64,000 nt of DNA from Todiramphus chloris collaris (lineage: Eukaryota; Chordata; Aves; Coraciiformes; Alcedinidae), in NCBI GenBank assembly GCA_025345505.1, contig JANVCC010000049.1:10590492-10654491 (forward strand), written 5' to 3'. The position numbers and the translations under genes are program-made. The notes below the pieces were generated by a model. It was not told the origin of the DNA. It did no database searches and saw only the letters and a list, made by a program, of their open reading frames with translations. Below are positions 31,601 through 43,933 of the stretch, piece after piece. Numbering within the stretch: position 1 is the stretch's first letter; every line of letters starts with the position of its first letter.

Positions 31601-34600
31601 TCCCTGTTCTCATGCACATCAGGAAACATCAGTATCAGTTTATTTTGTTCCCAGTTTTATGCCCAGATGAGAAAAGACTCCTGTCCTGCTACCAGTGATG
31701 GTTTAGTTCAGACTTACCTCAGCATATACAGGATGCCAGAAAGCTGTTCCTCAGCTCTGTGAGCAGTCCAGAGACATGCAAGGAGAGCAGGCAGACATGG
31801 CACTTGACTTGGGAGAGATTTGCTTCTTGTGGGAGTAGACTTGGAGAGGAGGATGCAGGGATGATCTGGAGATCTAACAGTCTCCAGTGGTCTTTGGATG
31901 GAGAGCAGCAGGATGAGGCCAAGCAAGGTTGAAGCTCATGAAGAGGATGCTGTTTCCCATCCTCATGACTTCCAGGAGGACCCTGTCTACAAGGGCTGAG
32001 GAAAGTATCCAGCCAGCACAATGGCATCCTTGCAACGACAAAACTGAAATCTGCCCTTGGCTAGGAGCTATAAGGGGACAGATCCAGTGCCATGAGACAA
32101 AAGCATCTCTTGTTTCTGTATCATTGCCATTTTGGTCTCTGTTGCTGCTGGACTCTCTTGATGAGAATCTGAGGTTGCAGACCTGGGGAGGGAGCTGCTA
32201 TACTTTGGTGCCTCGTGACCTTAAGAGGAGCTAAGTAGTTACCTGCTCTTTGTAACAAAAACTTCCTTCTGCTGCTAGCAATGCTTCGAAGTGGGCATCT
32301 GCTGAGGCACATCTGTGCTTGGATACCTCTGAGAAGTAGCAGGGAGCATGGGAGCCTTCTTGGCACAGGGGGTTGCCTTTCCTTGGCATTGCTGGTACTT
32401 GCAGCCAGCCTGTATGTCCTGCTTCATCCTGGTCTGCTCCTTCTGGAGAGACTGGACATCCCCAGGCTGCCAGATTTGCTCCAGTCAAGCTTATTTCTTA
32501 ACACTAGGCAGCCTTTGCAGTAAAATGCATCAAAGGATTTTTTTTTTTCCAGAGGTTTTAGTCTTTCTGCTTAAAGATTAAAAAATATGGGAGAAGAAAG
32601 CTACAAGGGAAAATAGAAAGTACATTTTGGATTAAACTTGAACAGACTTTCTTCCTAGCTGATGGCTTGCCTGGCTTCCAGTCCTTAGCAAGCCCTGGTT
32701 GCATGAGCAACAAAATTTGCAGAGCTGCCCCAGCTGCAGGCTGACCCTTCAGCCAGGAAGGTTTCCATGTTCTGCTTGATCATGCTAGCTTTGTCATTGG
32801 TTTGGGAACATGAGCAGCTGATGGCTCTTGCTGAGGGCAGGCTTTCCTGACTGAGAAAGCTGCTTGTCTTAGTTGAGTAGAGGCTGTTGCAGGCTTCGTC
32901 TGGACCACCGAACTGCTTGAGGTCCTTCCAAGACAACTGACGCTGTATATGTCCAGGCTGCCAGCTATATGTATGACCTGTAATGATGGTGGTCTCTGGC
33001 TGCAACACCTATGTGAACTCTTTAGGTTGCTCAGTGGAGCACATAGCAAATCTGGGCATGTCCTGGATTCCTGAGAAAGTCTTTAGGATTTCTGGGGAAA
33101 CCAGTATCTCTGGGGTGCAGATGGATATTTTTGGATGCCATGCTATGCCAGCAGCATGTGTGAGTGGTTGTTGTGCGAGGTGCCCTGGATCTTCTCTCCC
33201 CCTGGTGCTGCCCTGAGTGTGGAGGGCACTGACAGCACCGTGGCAGTTCTTCCATGAGCCAATGGTGGCTGTCGAGGGTAGGCAGCTTTGCCCAGGCACT
33301 CCTTCATAGCTGTCAGCCATTATCCTTGGTGCCAGTACTTGCTGGCAGGGTGGGGTGAGGGGGAAGACAGGTGTGGAGTGGGAGGGTGGCTTCTCCAGCA
33401 CCTCTGCCTTATTCTGGAGCTTGCAAGTGTGAAATTCAATTTGTAGATAAGCCATAGCTGGTATGGAACACAGGCCATGGCATCTGCTGGAGCCAGGCAG
33501 TGTCTGGGAGCAGCATGGCCAGCATGCACAACATGTCCTGCTTGCCAGCTCTTGTGGAGGCTGACGTCACCTCAGAGGAGCAGTGTTTGATGCAGAATGT
33601 GGCTGCTTGACACTGTGTTATGTTGTCTCTGAGTGTGTAGCCTCAGGTGCCAGCAGAAACCCTGCTGAGAGGTGTTGCCCTGGGGCTGATTTCCCCCACC
33701 CTGCTGGAAGAGTTGGAAGAGGGAGGGACCTAGTGCTTTCTGACACCAGCAACTTGCAAGCTGGGTGGTTGGAAGGACAGGTGTTGTGGACAGAGGAGTA
33801 TGTGGTGTTTCCAGCAGCAATGGCATTTTACCACCTCCATGTTCAGATCTTTCCTTCCTGATGTTTCCAGTGACTCCCACTTCCTGGTGGGAGGAGAGGA
33901 AATGGGCATTATAGTGTTAGCAAATGCAGCTTGCGCTGGCCCGTGCTCTGTCCTTGATGTCCATTGCTACCAGTGGTCACATCTTCCCTTCTGCCCCAGT
34001 CCAGAGCTTTCTGGGTCTCCAACATCTAAGTGCTTTACATAGACCAGACCTCTGTTGCAGATGAAGAGACCAGTGTTGTGAGGAGGTAGCATGGTCACCC
34101 AGGTCAGCCACGGCAGAGCTGGGACTGATCAGTGTCCTGGTCTTCCATGGTGACTGCTTCTGGAGCTGGCTGTGTCCCCAAGCAAGCCACCGTGTCATGG
34201 AGTGGTGGGTCACTGCTGATGCTGTCAGGCCTGGAAGGGGCACCAGCATGGTGATGCCAGGATAATCAGTCTGTCTGAGTGTTTCTTGCTGTCCAGAGAA
34301 AAAAACCTGCTCCCCTGACCCTAGCTTGACTCTTGAAATATGGTCTGGTCTTTGGTCAGGGCCACTGGTGCTAAGACACAACTCACCAGCTTGTGTCAGG
34401 TGGGATGTGCTGGGGCACTTGCCTCTCCAAGTAGGGCGATGGGCTGGGGTTCATCCAGAGCATGTCTCTGGTGCAGGATGGGAACCACAGGTCTTCTAGC
34501 TGTGGGAAGCCAGGAGGCACAGCATGACATAGCCACACATCCTGGGTTCTGGGTGCATGGGTCTGCATGGAGCCTGCCTGATGTTTCACTTTGAAGTAGG

Positions 34601-35254
34601 GACTATTGTAACAAGGTAGAGGTGCTGTACACAGTGGAGGTGATGCTAGCTCAAATATTTCCTGGGACAGCTTTCCTGAGCATTGCCACCAAGGACCCTG
34701 TAGTGAGGAAATTATTCTGAACTGCAATGCTTGGGCTTTCTATCACCATGAGTGAGCGAGCATTCATGGCCCTGCTGCCTGTGTTCTGAGCCTGGATGGA
34801 TGGCTCTGTCAGGATGGCCCACACCCACCCTTACACAGAGTTTTGCTGTCTCAGTAGAGTACCCTGCTCCACGGACTTGGTGGGTGGGTTGGTGTCCTAT
34901 GGTAAAAGACAGGGTGGTAGTGGGTGGTGAAAGAAGGTGGTGCTTGTACACTTCCAGATGACTTGTAACCTTATCTCTGCACAGGAAAATGGATCACTTA
35001 TGTTGTGATTCAGCCTCCATGGAAAAGTTAGTTTCTGCATCTCCAGTTATTTTCCTCATCTTTGTTCACTGCCCTGAGTTTCATTGCCTTTAGCCCAGAT
35101 CACCTCTGTGACCTGGTTTACAATTCTACTCTGCAAAACTTTGCTTTGCTGATGCAGAATGATAGGCAGAAATAGGTGGTTGGGGCAGGTATTGGTAAAG
35201 GAAACAATCCTTTATCAGCTTTGCCACTGAAACCAGAAGTCCTTAGAGCCATGA
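28691..35254. other. Intergenic or 5' intron sequence, no feature recognised
   Basis: About 6.5 kb of GC-moderate sequence. I see no domain-bearing frame, RNA gene or repeat family. Confidence 0.5.
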
Positions 35255-35650
35255 TCTGGATTACAACCTGTAATTAAAGGGTTGTGGCTTCCTGCTTTGA
35301 GTCAGTAAAAATGAAACACTGAAAATTTATTTTTGGGTGTAGCTGTTCCTTTTCAAAGCACATTTGAGCTTCATTGCATTTCTAGTCGCATTTGCAGAAT
35401 TCTTTGTATTTTAAGCTGCAGTCAATTCCTCTCTGCCCAGCCCACCTCCTTACGTTTATAGAGCCTCCTCCAGGCCACACTAGTCCATAGAAAGCATTGG
35501 CGGTGGATGTGCTCAGCATGCCTTCAACCACTGGTGTTTTCTTGGCTTTCCATGGAGCACTCATGAGACATCTTGACTTGTTATTAGCACAGGTGGTGGT
35601 ATGGGTAAGACAGGGCTTTGTGCAAATCGCCCATGGCCAAGTTGGCTGAA
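35255..35650. repeat. Copy 1 of an unrecognised duplicated ~390-bp element
   Basis: This stretch is similar in direct orientation to 56800-57195. The core (about 35398-35620) is about 85 percent identical by hand alignment; the 5' third is weaker. Shared runs include gagccatg-free blocks such as ctttgtattttaagctgca, ccaggccacactagtccat and ttcttggctttccatggagc. The family is unknown to me. It lies between MED12 and the NLGN3 coding region. Confidence 0.8.
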
Positions 35651-36482
35651 GGGGTTCCATGTCCTTTGCACAGCTGGATGCCTGGAAAACTGCTTGAGGG
35701 ACTGGGGTTTATTAGAGTTTTGGGGTAAGACATTCCATTAGCAGCTGGGTTTCATGGTTGCTGCTTAGTTTGGGACATTTCAAAAGTGGGAGTGTCCGTG
35801 CAGTGAGCCACCCAGTTTGGGTCACTGAAGTCTCCTTTATTAAATTTCAAACCTGGTTTTGGTAACATAAGAAATACGAGCATGTTTGGACTTACTGTTT
35901 CAGAAGCTTGTTGCACTGAAAAGAGCCTAGTGCCTATGTATGTGCTCCCTAAAGTGGTTCAGTCATAATGACCCATGTTAACTTAAAAACCTGGGGCCTT
36001 GCTAATAGTTTCTGAGGCAGTTGTTTAGGAAAGGACATAGGAGCCATTGCTCTGGCAGATGTGAGGGGGTGGTGATGAGCAGTTGGGATAATGCCAATGT
36101 GCAGCTCACTGAAGCTGGAGAAGGAAGTGAGGGAAATGCTGCTTGTGCAGACAGCTCTCTCTTCACTCGGTGAGATTTGTGCACCAGTCACTAGCTGCAA
36201 AGTGTTGATCTCAGATTTGTAAGCAAGCTTATATTGCCTTAAAGTAGGTGCCTGGTGCTTGTTTGTGATCTGCTGGAGAGTGAGCAAGTTGTCTTGGCAT
36301 GAACTTTGTGCTGGTGCCAAGGGCTTGCTGAAATCAGATTGTCTGTCAGTTTGCTCCTGAATAGATGCCTGGAAATTCCAGAGATCTGTGGATGCACTTT
36401 TGCATTGTCAGTCACCTGCTTGCACAAAGCAAACGTAATGGAGTAATTCTGCTGTTTAGTTACAAAGTGCTGTTTCCTCTAG

Positions 36483-36835
36483 AATAGAAAAGAATAGACT
36501 ATTTCAGTTGGAGAGGACCTACAGTGATCATTTAGTCCAACTGCCTGACCAATTCAGGGCTGAACAAAAGTTAAAGCATATTATTAAGGGCATTGTCCAA
36601 ATGCCTCTTAAATGCTGACAGGTATGGGGCACTGACTTACCTTTCTAGGAAGCCTGTTTGACCAACTCTCAGTAAAGAAATGCTTTCTAATGTCCAGGCT
36701 AAACCTCTCTTTGTGCTGTTTTGAACCATTCCCACGTGTCCTATCACTGGATACCAGTCAGAAGAGATCATCATCTTTCCCTCCATCTCTTCAGGAAGCT
36801 GTAGAAAGTAATAATGCTGCCCCTTATCTAGTCCA
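36483..36835 (-). mobile_element. CR1 LINE 3' end
   Basis: The reverse complement contains the CR1 phrases aggtttagcctggacattag, aaagcatttctttactgaga and ggcatttggacaatgccctt, and ends ctccaactgaaatagtctat followed by tctattct repeats. It is a 5'-truncated tail. Confidence 0.85.
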
Positions 36836-36949
36836 GGTGATGCAGAGTTTGCTTAGCAGATATCCTTGCATGTCCCACCTTTCCCCCAGCTGCCAGAGAA
36901 ACGGCCCGCTGGAGCCCGAGAGAGACCAGGAGTTTTTCTTGCAAGTACT

Positions 36950-37200
36950 CAGTGCCTTTTAGACAATCTGGGCGGCAGGGCTGTGGTGTGGGTCTGCTGG
37001 AAGAAGCACCACCACTCCTTCTGGAACAGCAGTGGGCGGCGGGAGCAGCGCAGGACCGTTGTGAAGGGACAGTTCCCGCCCGACCCCGGGAACGGCGGCG
37101 AGGACATGCCGGGCTCCCCTCCCCTCTGCCCGGGGGTCAAAGCAGGCAAGGGTCAATATGCTTGCACGGCTGGGGGGCACCGAGCAGCCTACACCCCCTC
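36950..37200. other. Small CpG-rich patch
   Basis: Sequence such as ggcggcgggagcagcgcagg and cgaccccgggaacggcggcg stands out from its neighbours just after a CR1 tail. A plus-strand frame of 139 codons crosses it (36866-37285) but has no recognised domain. It may be a minor promoter or a GC-rich remnant. Confidence 0.45.
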
Positions 37201-40200
37201 ACAGATCGTCAGGGAACGGCACAAAGCACTGCCCCATGTTGGTTGGTCCTGCCAGGCTGGATCAGGCATGTTCAGGCTGGGATAGAGCAATGCCACATCC
37301 AGCTATGGCACCAATGTGGCAACCCCATCACAGGCACTTCTGGAGTCTCATCCCGGGCTCTTTGATCTCCAGGCTAGACTCGGGCTCTCTTCCCTTTCTG
37401 GTCATTGTTCTGGCTGGAAAGCAAGTGTGTGTATATCTATGCCAAGGCCAGGGCACTGTGTTTGCAATTTAGACAGTGGTTCTCATTAACCTCTACCCCT
37501 GGAGGGGAGCATTTATAAACTGAAACTGTGCAAGGTGAAGGACAGAAAAGCTGCTGCCCTTTCTTCATGCTGGGGAAACCATAATGTGACATAATCCAGA
37601 TTATTTCTATCCAGAAAATAGCAATAAGTGGCCTACTTCCAGCAGCTATCCCTGAGCCACGTGGAAACCCAGCAGCCCACCAAGAGACAGCTGATGCTGC
37701 CCTCTTCACAGACAAGAATCTGTCCCGGCAGAGCCTCTTTCTCACACAGCAGCTGCTGGCTGTGCCATGTGACTATGCCTCAGCTTTCCACCATAATCCT
37801 GGGAAGCAGTGAATGGAAATGTCACTCAAAATCTAGACCAGCTCAAGGTGAGCATGTAGCCCAGTCCGCAAGGCTTTCAAGTATGATTATCCTTGGGTTC
37901 TAAATAGAGACCAGTCTCTGCTTGCATTGGCAGTATTGAGCGCTGACCCCAACACCATCCCTTCTGGTACTGTTTCAGTCTGTCCTTCAGCAGCATTACC
38001 AGTCTTAGCTCAGTGACACTGAGAAACCTCCTGCATTTTTTTAGCTTTTGATGCTAAAGAGGTGTTGGAAATGAGACAGGTTATCTCATCTGCTGGGTAA
38101 TGTGTCTTCTGGAGCCGGGCACTGAACAATGTGCTAGTGTTCAACAACAAAATTCTGGAAAGGCTGAAGTGTGGGCAAGGGAAAAGTCCGCTTGGCCCCT
38201 GGTGTCCTTCCCAAGTCAGTCTTGGATCCTTTGTGAAGGACTTGTTAAAAGCCGTAGAACAAATGGAGACAGGGCATATTGCAGCAGGAGGCCACTGGCA
38301 CCACCACAAAAATGGTACTTGAAATTATCTGTGTCTAGGGATTTTAGTTAACTTTTTTAGGATTCTGTTCTGAATGGGAGCTCTTGAGGATCTTGGCATG
38401 TGTCTGAGAGTTGTCAAAGAGCTTCTGTCCCACATATGTTCTTGCAGCATTGAGGAACTTAACTGACACTCCTCACATGTTCTCTCATCCTCTCCCCAGG
38501 GCAAAGGATGTGCAGTGGAGTGTCTCATAGGCTTCTGATGTTCATCTTGCTTTAAATATTAGTGAGTAGAAGTTAGGAAAGTCAAGTCACAGGGATGTGT
38601 CTTGCACTTAAAGCAAATGAGGGTGAGGTTTGTGACTGTTTTATGTTCTCTTCCATCAGAGTAACTGTGGTGCTTAGATATGAGAGGTGCTGCAGATGTT
38701 CCTCCAGGAGGAGAGGGAGATGGGGAACACTGAACCCTGTCAGAAGCCTCTGCAGGGTGGAAAACACATGGCTCCAAAGTACTGGGAAGCCTCCTAAGTG
38801 TTGTGTTCTGTCAGAGTGTCCTAAATGCTTCAGGCTTCATGGCCAAATTGGATGTAGTTTGCTCAGATGGTGGCAAATGCTGAACAAATGAGGGCAGGGA
38901 TAGAACTGCCAGACAGGGTTGATGAAAAGTGCAGAAGACTGGGCTGGAGGGGACACTGAGGGGTCACTTGGTACATCCAACTGCCATGTAGCGCCTTTTG
39001 CAGATATGCATGGGGTGCTTTCACTTTTCCCAGTGTACACTTGACTGACCTTTCTTAATATGAATGTGTCTCCTACCTTGCACAGTGTTCAATGTCAGAC
39101 TGTTCTGAGCTTTTCTGCAATGGCCTTTACATGTTGTAAAACTGCATCCTCTGACTTTTCTTGTCTACAGTAGACCCACTCTTCCAGACTTTTGTCCAGG
39201 GATTTTTGGTGGTCTTGCTGGTCTCCCACGGCCTCTCTGGTTGGTTCAAATCTTTTGGGGAATGAGCTGTTTCTCTGGAGAACGGTGTAATTACTTTATG
39301 TGCCTTTATGAGCTGAAAGGAGAGCAGAGTAATTACTTCATATGTCTTTATAAGTTGGCCTTTCACACATCCGACTATATTCACCTTTTTCTTTGTAGCA
39401 ATGACATGCTGTTTCACATTCAGTTTGTACTCCCTTGTAGCCCTTATGATCCTTTGGGCAGAAATGCTGCTGTCTTTTCTCCTGTGATCTGTTTGTGCAG
39501 TCTTTTATCTCCCAATGACTTACAGTCCTTCCCATTATGTCTCAGCCCCTTTCCCAGTCTGTTTGGAGTGTGTTAAATTCCCATCCTAGCCTCCAAAGTG
39601 CTGGGTGTCATGTACAGATGTTAAAACATACTCTGTTCTGTCATTTAGGTCATTCATGGAAAAGCAGAGCAGTAGCAGCAGCAGGGCAGAACTTTCTGAA
39701 ACCCTGCTTGTATCCTTGCAGTGTAACTGCGAGCCACTGGTAACCATCTATTACTGTGCATCAGCTCTGTGATGGACCTGAAATCCTGAGAATTCCTCCC
39801 ACAGCGCTGTGGGACTGGGAACATCTGCCTGTGACATGGATGGATAACCTGGGATGGGTTAGAATGACCCACTGGGCACAATCCGTAGCATATAACCACC
39901 ACCTTTGCTCTGTAGTATTATCATCAACCATCAGCCCGGGCCACAAGCATCAGAGAGTGCAAGCTGAAACCTGTTGTCAAAGCGATGCTCTTCAGGAGCC
40001 GCTGGGGCCCACAGACGCAAGTGCATCAGTCCAGTTCTGATGCAGCTTCTGTGCTATGGAGTTTCTGCAGCATCACAGGCCAGGCGGGATGGGACTGGGG
40101 TTGGTGAGAGCCAAGGTCACTGCCCAGTGGAGGAGAGCAACTGGAAGGGTGGGAAGCACAGCTGACAGGTGATGCTGCCTGAGAGCTGATCATCAGCCTG

Positions 40201-41859
40201 AGGTCCTGGAGCACAGGCCTGGTGGAAAGGTTTGGAGTTTACTCATCCTGTGCAAGAGGAGGCACAGGTTTCTCATGCTGATTGCTGGGCACATGTCTGC
40301 TGGGGTGCATGGGCTGGCCCCCAGCTACGTCCTGTAGCTACACCATGATACAGTGGTCACTGTGTCAGATGGTGACAACAGGGTGCGATGGAACATCCCA
40401 TCCACTTGCTGTTGGGAGGATCTCATCCATCTGTGCCAGCTGGGCGCTTCGAGGTCTAGATCTGTCCTGGCTCTGAACTACATGGGACATAGAGCCACAA
40501 TATCAGTGTGATGACCTTGAGGTTGGGTCAGCCTGAGCATTCAGGGGCAGAATGTTGGACCCCGATGAAGAGTCAAATATGGGGACAGGCTGCCTGCTCA
40601 CATCTCCTCAGCTGCCTTCCAGGGAAGGTGCGGATCCAGCTTGTCTGGTTGATGTTGTGATGCCTGACTGTGCATCTGTGAGGGAAGCTTTCAGAGGATC
40701 CTGCCTGCCCAGGTTTCCATGGAGAGTGTCTTCATGCTGAGGAGGGAGTCATCTGGCAGACAGTACAGCCATGGAAATATCAATTGAGCATTTGTTTTCC
40801 AAGGAGCACAAATAACATCCCTAACAGCTAGCAGCCTTACTTCCTCCACTCATCTCACCAGTGGTCTGGCAGAGTGACCTGGGTTGCCTGTGGTGTCTTT
40901 ATCCTCTTGGCTCCTCACTGCATGCTTGTCTGAGCATCCCCAGTTTGGCCATATCTGCCCAGCCCAGCCTAGTTTCCCTTCCATTTGGCAGATGCAGCTC
41001 CTTCTGGCACAGGGCTGCAGAGAGGCAGCAGCCATCTTCACTGGGGGACATACTTGCCTTTGCCACTGGAGGGAAGAATGGGAGCACTGTAGGCATCAAA
41101 ACTGGGGAAGTTTTGCTCCCACCTCCTGTGGGATGTTAGGGAGTTGCTTTCCTGAACAAAATGTCATTTCTTGGATCTTCCAGTTATTTTGCATGCTCTG
41201 AAAGACTAAGGGGAAGTTTAAGAGCTGTTGAGGCAGCAGGCAGTAATGTGAGGTACATGCAAGAGCCCTGGTGAAAAGGGCTGAGCTTGGATTTTCATGG
41301 CAGCCTGTCAATATTAAATTAAGGCTAAATTCCCGTCCTAAATGTTACCATGAAGTTACAGCAGAAAGCACAGAGCACAGAACAGCAATAGGAGGGTGTA
41401 AGATGTGTTATGGGGGTATTGTAATCATCCCAAATGAGGTCTTTGAAACCCACGGAATTCCACAGTTAGGGTTTGCATCATTTTTTTGATTTGTAATTGC
41501 AAAACAATTCAAACATAGGAAGGCTTAGGAGCATGTTGCAGAGATTGTTTGGGTGCCTTTATTCTGTGCTGCAGGGACATAGGCAGATGGAGGGAAAAAG
41601 TCTTTAAAAACAGAACTAAATATGGAACTGCAAATGTTAAAATACCATGATCTGGATTTGAGTGTTAAGGCATCACAGTTCTCCAGGGGAACATTAGGGC
41701 TGCTGGGTCTTGACTGTGTGTCTCCATATCTGGACAAATTTGGCTATTGCTAATATAACTTACCTCTGTGCCTGCTGCTTTGTAAGAATCATAACTGGAG
41801 ATACAAGTATATACAAGTATATACAAGTCCTCATATGCAGTGCAGATTTGAGATGCCCT
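37201..41859. other. Intergenic or 5' intron sequence with one small tandem duplication
   Basis: No gene is recognised. It contains the 39287-39355 tandem duplication listed separately and a short acaagtatat triplicate at 41803-41829. Confidence 0.5.
39287..39355. repeat. 42-bp tandem duplication with TAATTA sites
   Basis: The block starting gtaattactttatgtgcctt (39287) recurs 42 bases later as gtaattacttcatatgtctt (39329). Each copy carries the palindrome gtaattac, a homeodomain-type core. Confidence 0.7.
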
Positions 41860-41865
41860 CCTTGT

Positions 41866-42010
41866 TTCTTTTTTTGTGTTTTTTTTTGTTGTTTGGTTGG
41901 TTTGGGGATTTGGTGTTGGTTGGTTGGTTGGGTTTTTTTGTTCTGGTTTGTTTTTTTGGTTGTTTGGTTTGGTTGCTTGTTTGTTTTGTTGTGGCTTTTT
42001 TTCTGTGGAT
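41866..42010 (+). repeat. T/G-rich low-complexity tract
   Basis: About 145 bases made almost only of T and G in ttggttggttgg and gttttgttttt patterns. It is similar in composition to 52735-52885. Its reverse strand reads as Lys/Asn/Gln/Pro-rich frames that are artefacts. Confidence 0.85.
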
Positions 42011-42289
42011 TTTCTTTGTTGGGCAAGGTGTTCTCCATTTGTGGAGTCCCTGCCCAGCTGAGCCTCCACGAGAGCAGTGTATTCCCATCTGCATACAGCC
42101 TATATTTTGTGCTCCAATAATTCCAAAGCAGTTCTGCACCTCTCTGAGCCTGGGAAAGATTTACTGGGTGGGCATGTGAGGATGCTCTGGGGCAAAATGA
42201 AGGTGCCCTGGCATCACTGCTATCTCTCCCAGGTTAAGAACCTGTGGCTAACACAGGACGAACATTATCGGACCTGCCTTTTAGTGGGA

Positions 42290-43030
42290 ACCGGGCTGCA
42301 AAACCGCCTGCCGAGGGCGGAGCGGGCCCCCGAGTTACGCTGCTCTCGCCCGGCCGGGTTGGGGCCGGGCACCGGACGAGCACAGCCTCCGCGGCCCTTC
42401 TTGCTTACATACCTCGGGAGCAGCGGTGATGGCGGGGGTGGTGGGNNNNNNNNNNNNNNNNNNNNNNNNNNNNNNNNNNNNNNNNNNNNNNNNNNNNNNN
42501 NNNNNNNNNNNNNNNNNNNNNNNNNNNNNNNNNNNNNNNNNNNNNGAGAACACGAAGAGGGGAGGAAGGGGGAGGGGGAAGGGGGAGGCGGGGGGAGGAG
42601 AGGGAGAGGGGAGTCGGGGCGGGGACGGTGCACTTACATAAGCCCTGAATGCGGCAGGCGGTGAGGGGAGGTGAAGGGCAGAGCACTGAAAATCCACACA
42701 GCCTCCAGCAAGGGCTCACTGGCGCAGGAGTTCTGCTCGCTGACATACATCCGCAGATCTCTTCCTGCAGTTCCCTCCGTTCCCCGCGGACCCCACGGGG
42801 TTTGCCACATCTGCTCCCCGACTCTCCGACAGCCTCGCACAGGGATGCGGGAGCAGAACTCTGCCTTCCCTGAGCTTGCTAGGGTGGCCGGGAGGCAACC
42901 GGGACAGAGAGGCGGTGGCAGAGAGGCGGTGGCTCCGGCACAGGATGACGCTGCCCAGAAGCAGCACTCTGGCTGTGCCTGTCCTGACCGCTCAGTACCC
43001 GACTGCTGACTGGGGTACCGCCGCTTCAGC
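42290..43030. promoter_or_regulatory. GC-rich island, candidate NLGN3 promoter
   Basis: CpG-rich sequence on both sides of a 100-N gap, 0.9-1.6 kb before the NLGN3 start codon, with a purine-rich GGGGAGG stretch at 42560-42620. A possible plus-strand donor (caggcg then gtgagg) lies at 42661. It is a good candidate for an NLGN3 first exon and promoter, but the transcription start is not visible. Confidence 0.6.
42446..42545. other. Assembly gap, 100 N
   Basis: Exactly 100 N, the usual placeholder for a gap of unknown length, within the GC-rich island before NLGN3. Confidence 0.99.
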
Positions 43031-43933
43031 CAGCTACACGTAGAGGGAGAAGGTTGTCTGGAGAGTGCGTGGGCAGGGGAGATGGGTGTCTGGATAGCAC
43101 ACGCGGGTCTAATTTGCTGGTGTGTGAGGTGGGCTGGTGGCACTTGGACGGGGAGAGGTGCTGGGATGAAGCCGAGGCGAGGAGCACAGACAGCACAGCA
43201 TGTGAGCACAGGGAAGAGGTGCCAGCCGGCTCTTGTGAGGGGTCCATGCTGGGCAGCAGTGCTGCCCAACAGGTTCCTTGTGAGGAGTGATGTTGCCAGG
43301 GAAGTGGCACTGTCCTCCTTGTCTTGACACCCATAATCTGCTGCTGATAGCCTCCTGCAGCATGGGGCAAGGGTGCTGTGCCACCACCCAAGGCAGCTAC
43401 AGGGCTCACCCAGGTGGGGCAGGGGCAGGGCTGGCCCCCCAGGCGCTGGAAATAGGCTCTGCAGGCATGGACAGACATGATCTGTGTGTCAATTTGTGCT
43501 TCCCGTGCTTGCCTACTCCCATAGCTGCCTCTCTGGGCAGTGGCAGAGCCAATCAGCAGCCACGGGTGGGAGGGTCTGGCCAGGGATCCTGACTCCTTCT
43601 GTGCTGCATCTCTTTGACTCTTCCAGAGCAAGTTTGCTGTTAATTCCCTCCATCTCTCCACAGTATCAACAGTCCCCTCCATGCTGGGCTATTGGCAGGT
43701 GGGCAGCAGCAGGCAGCTGGCAGGCTGTGAGGAGTGGTGGCACATCTCCCTGCATCTGTGCTCTCGACTCACCCAGCAGAAGGTGTGGCTGGGCTGCATG
43801 CTCCTGACTCCTGGCTGTCCTGCTCCGTTTGTTTCCAGAGGGCAAACCAGAGACTTGGCGTGATGATGGGAATGCCCTGAGCCGTCACCCCAGGAGCTTC
43901 AGGCCTGAATGTTGGTGCTGCTCCTCCCAGACA
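43031..43933 (+). other. Sequence just before the NLGN3 start codon
   Basis: Probably 5' intron. It ends at a good acceptor (tgctcctcccag, ending 43930), after which only 3 bases precede ATG. Minus-strand frames of 211 and 218 codons overlap here, but they have no domains. Confidence 0.5.

Noticed and set aside
35382-35660. Minus-strand frame shared with 56933-57223 as a candidate gene
   Set aside because: The paired frames differ more in protein than in DNA, so no sign of purifying selection; kept only as a repeat finding.
41760-42139. Lys/Asn/Gln/Pro-rich minus-strand frames at the T/G tract
   Set aside because: Artefact of translating a low-complexity T/G-rich sequence; the same occurs at 52691-53056.
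42077-42664. Frame of 195 codons across the N gap
   Set aside because: It includes 34 undefined residues from the gap and GC-rich flanks; not evidence of a protein.
43026-43682. Minus-strand frames of 218 codons here and 211 codons at 42634-43269
   Set aside because: No domains, overlapping each other in different frames just upstream of NLGN3; chance frames in GC-rich sequence.
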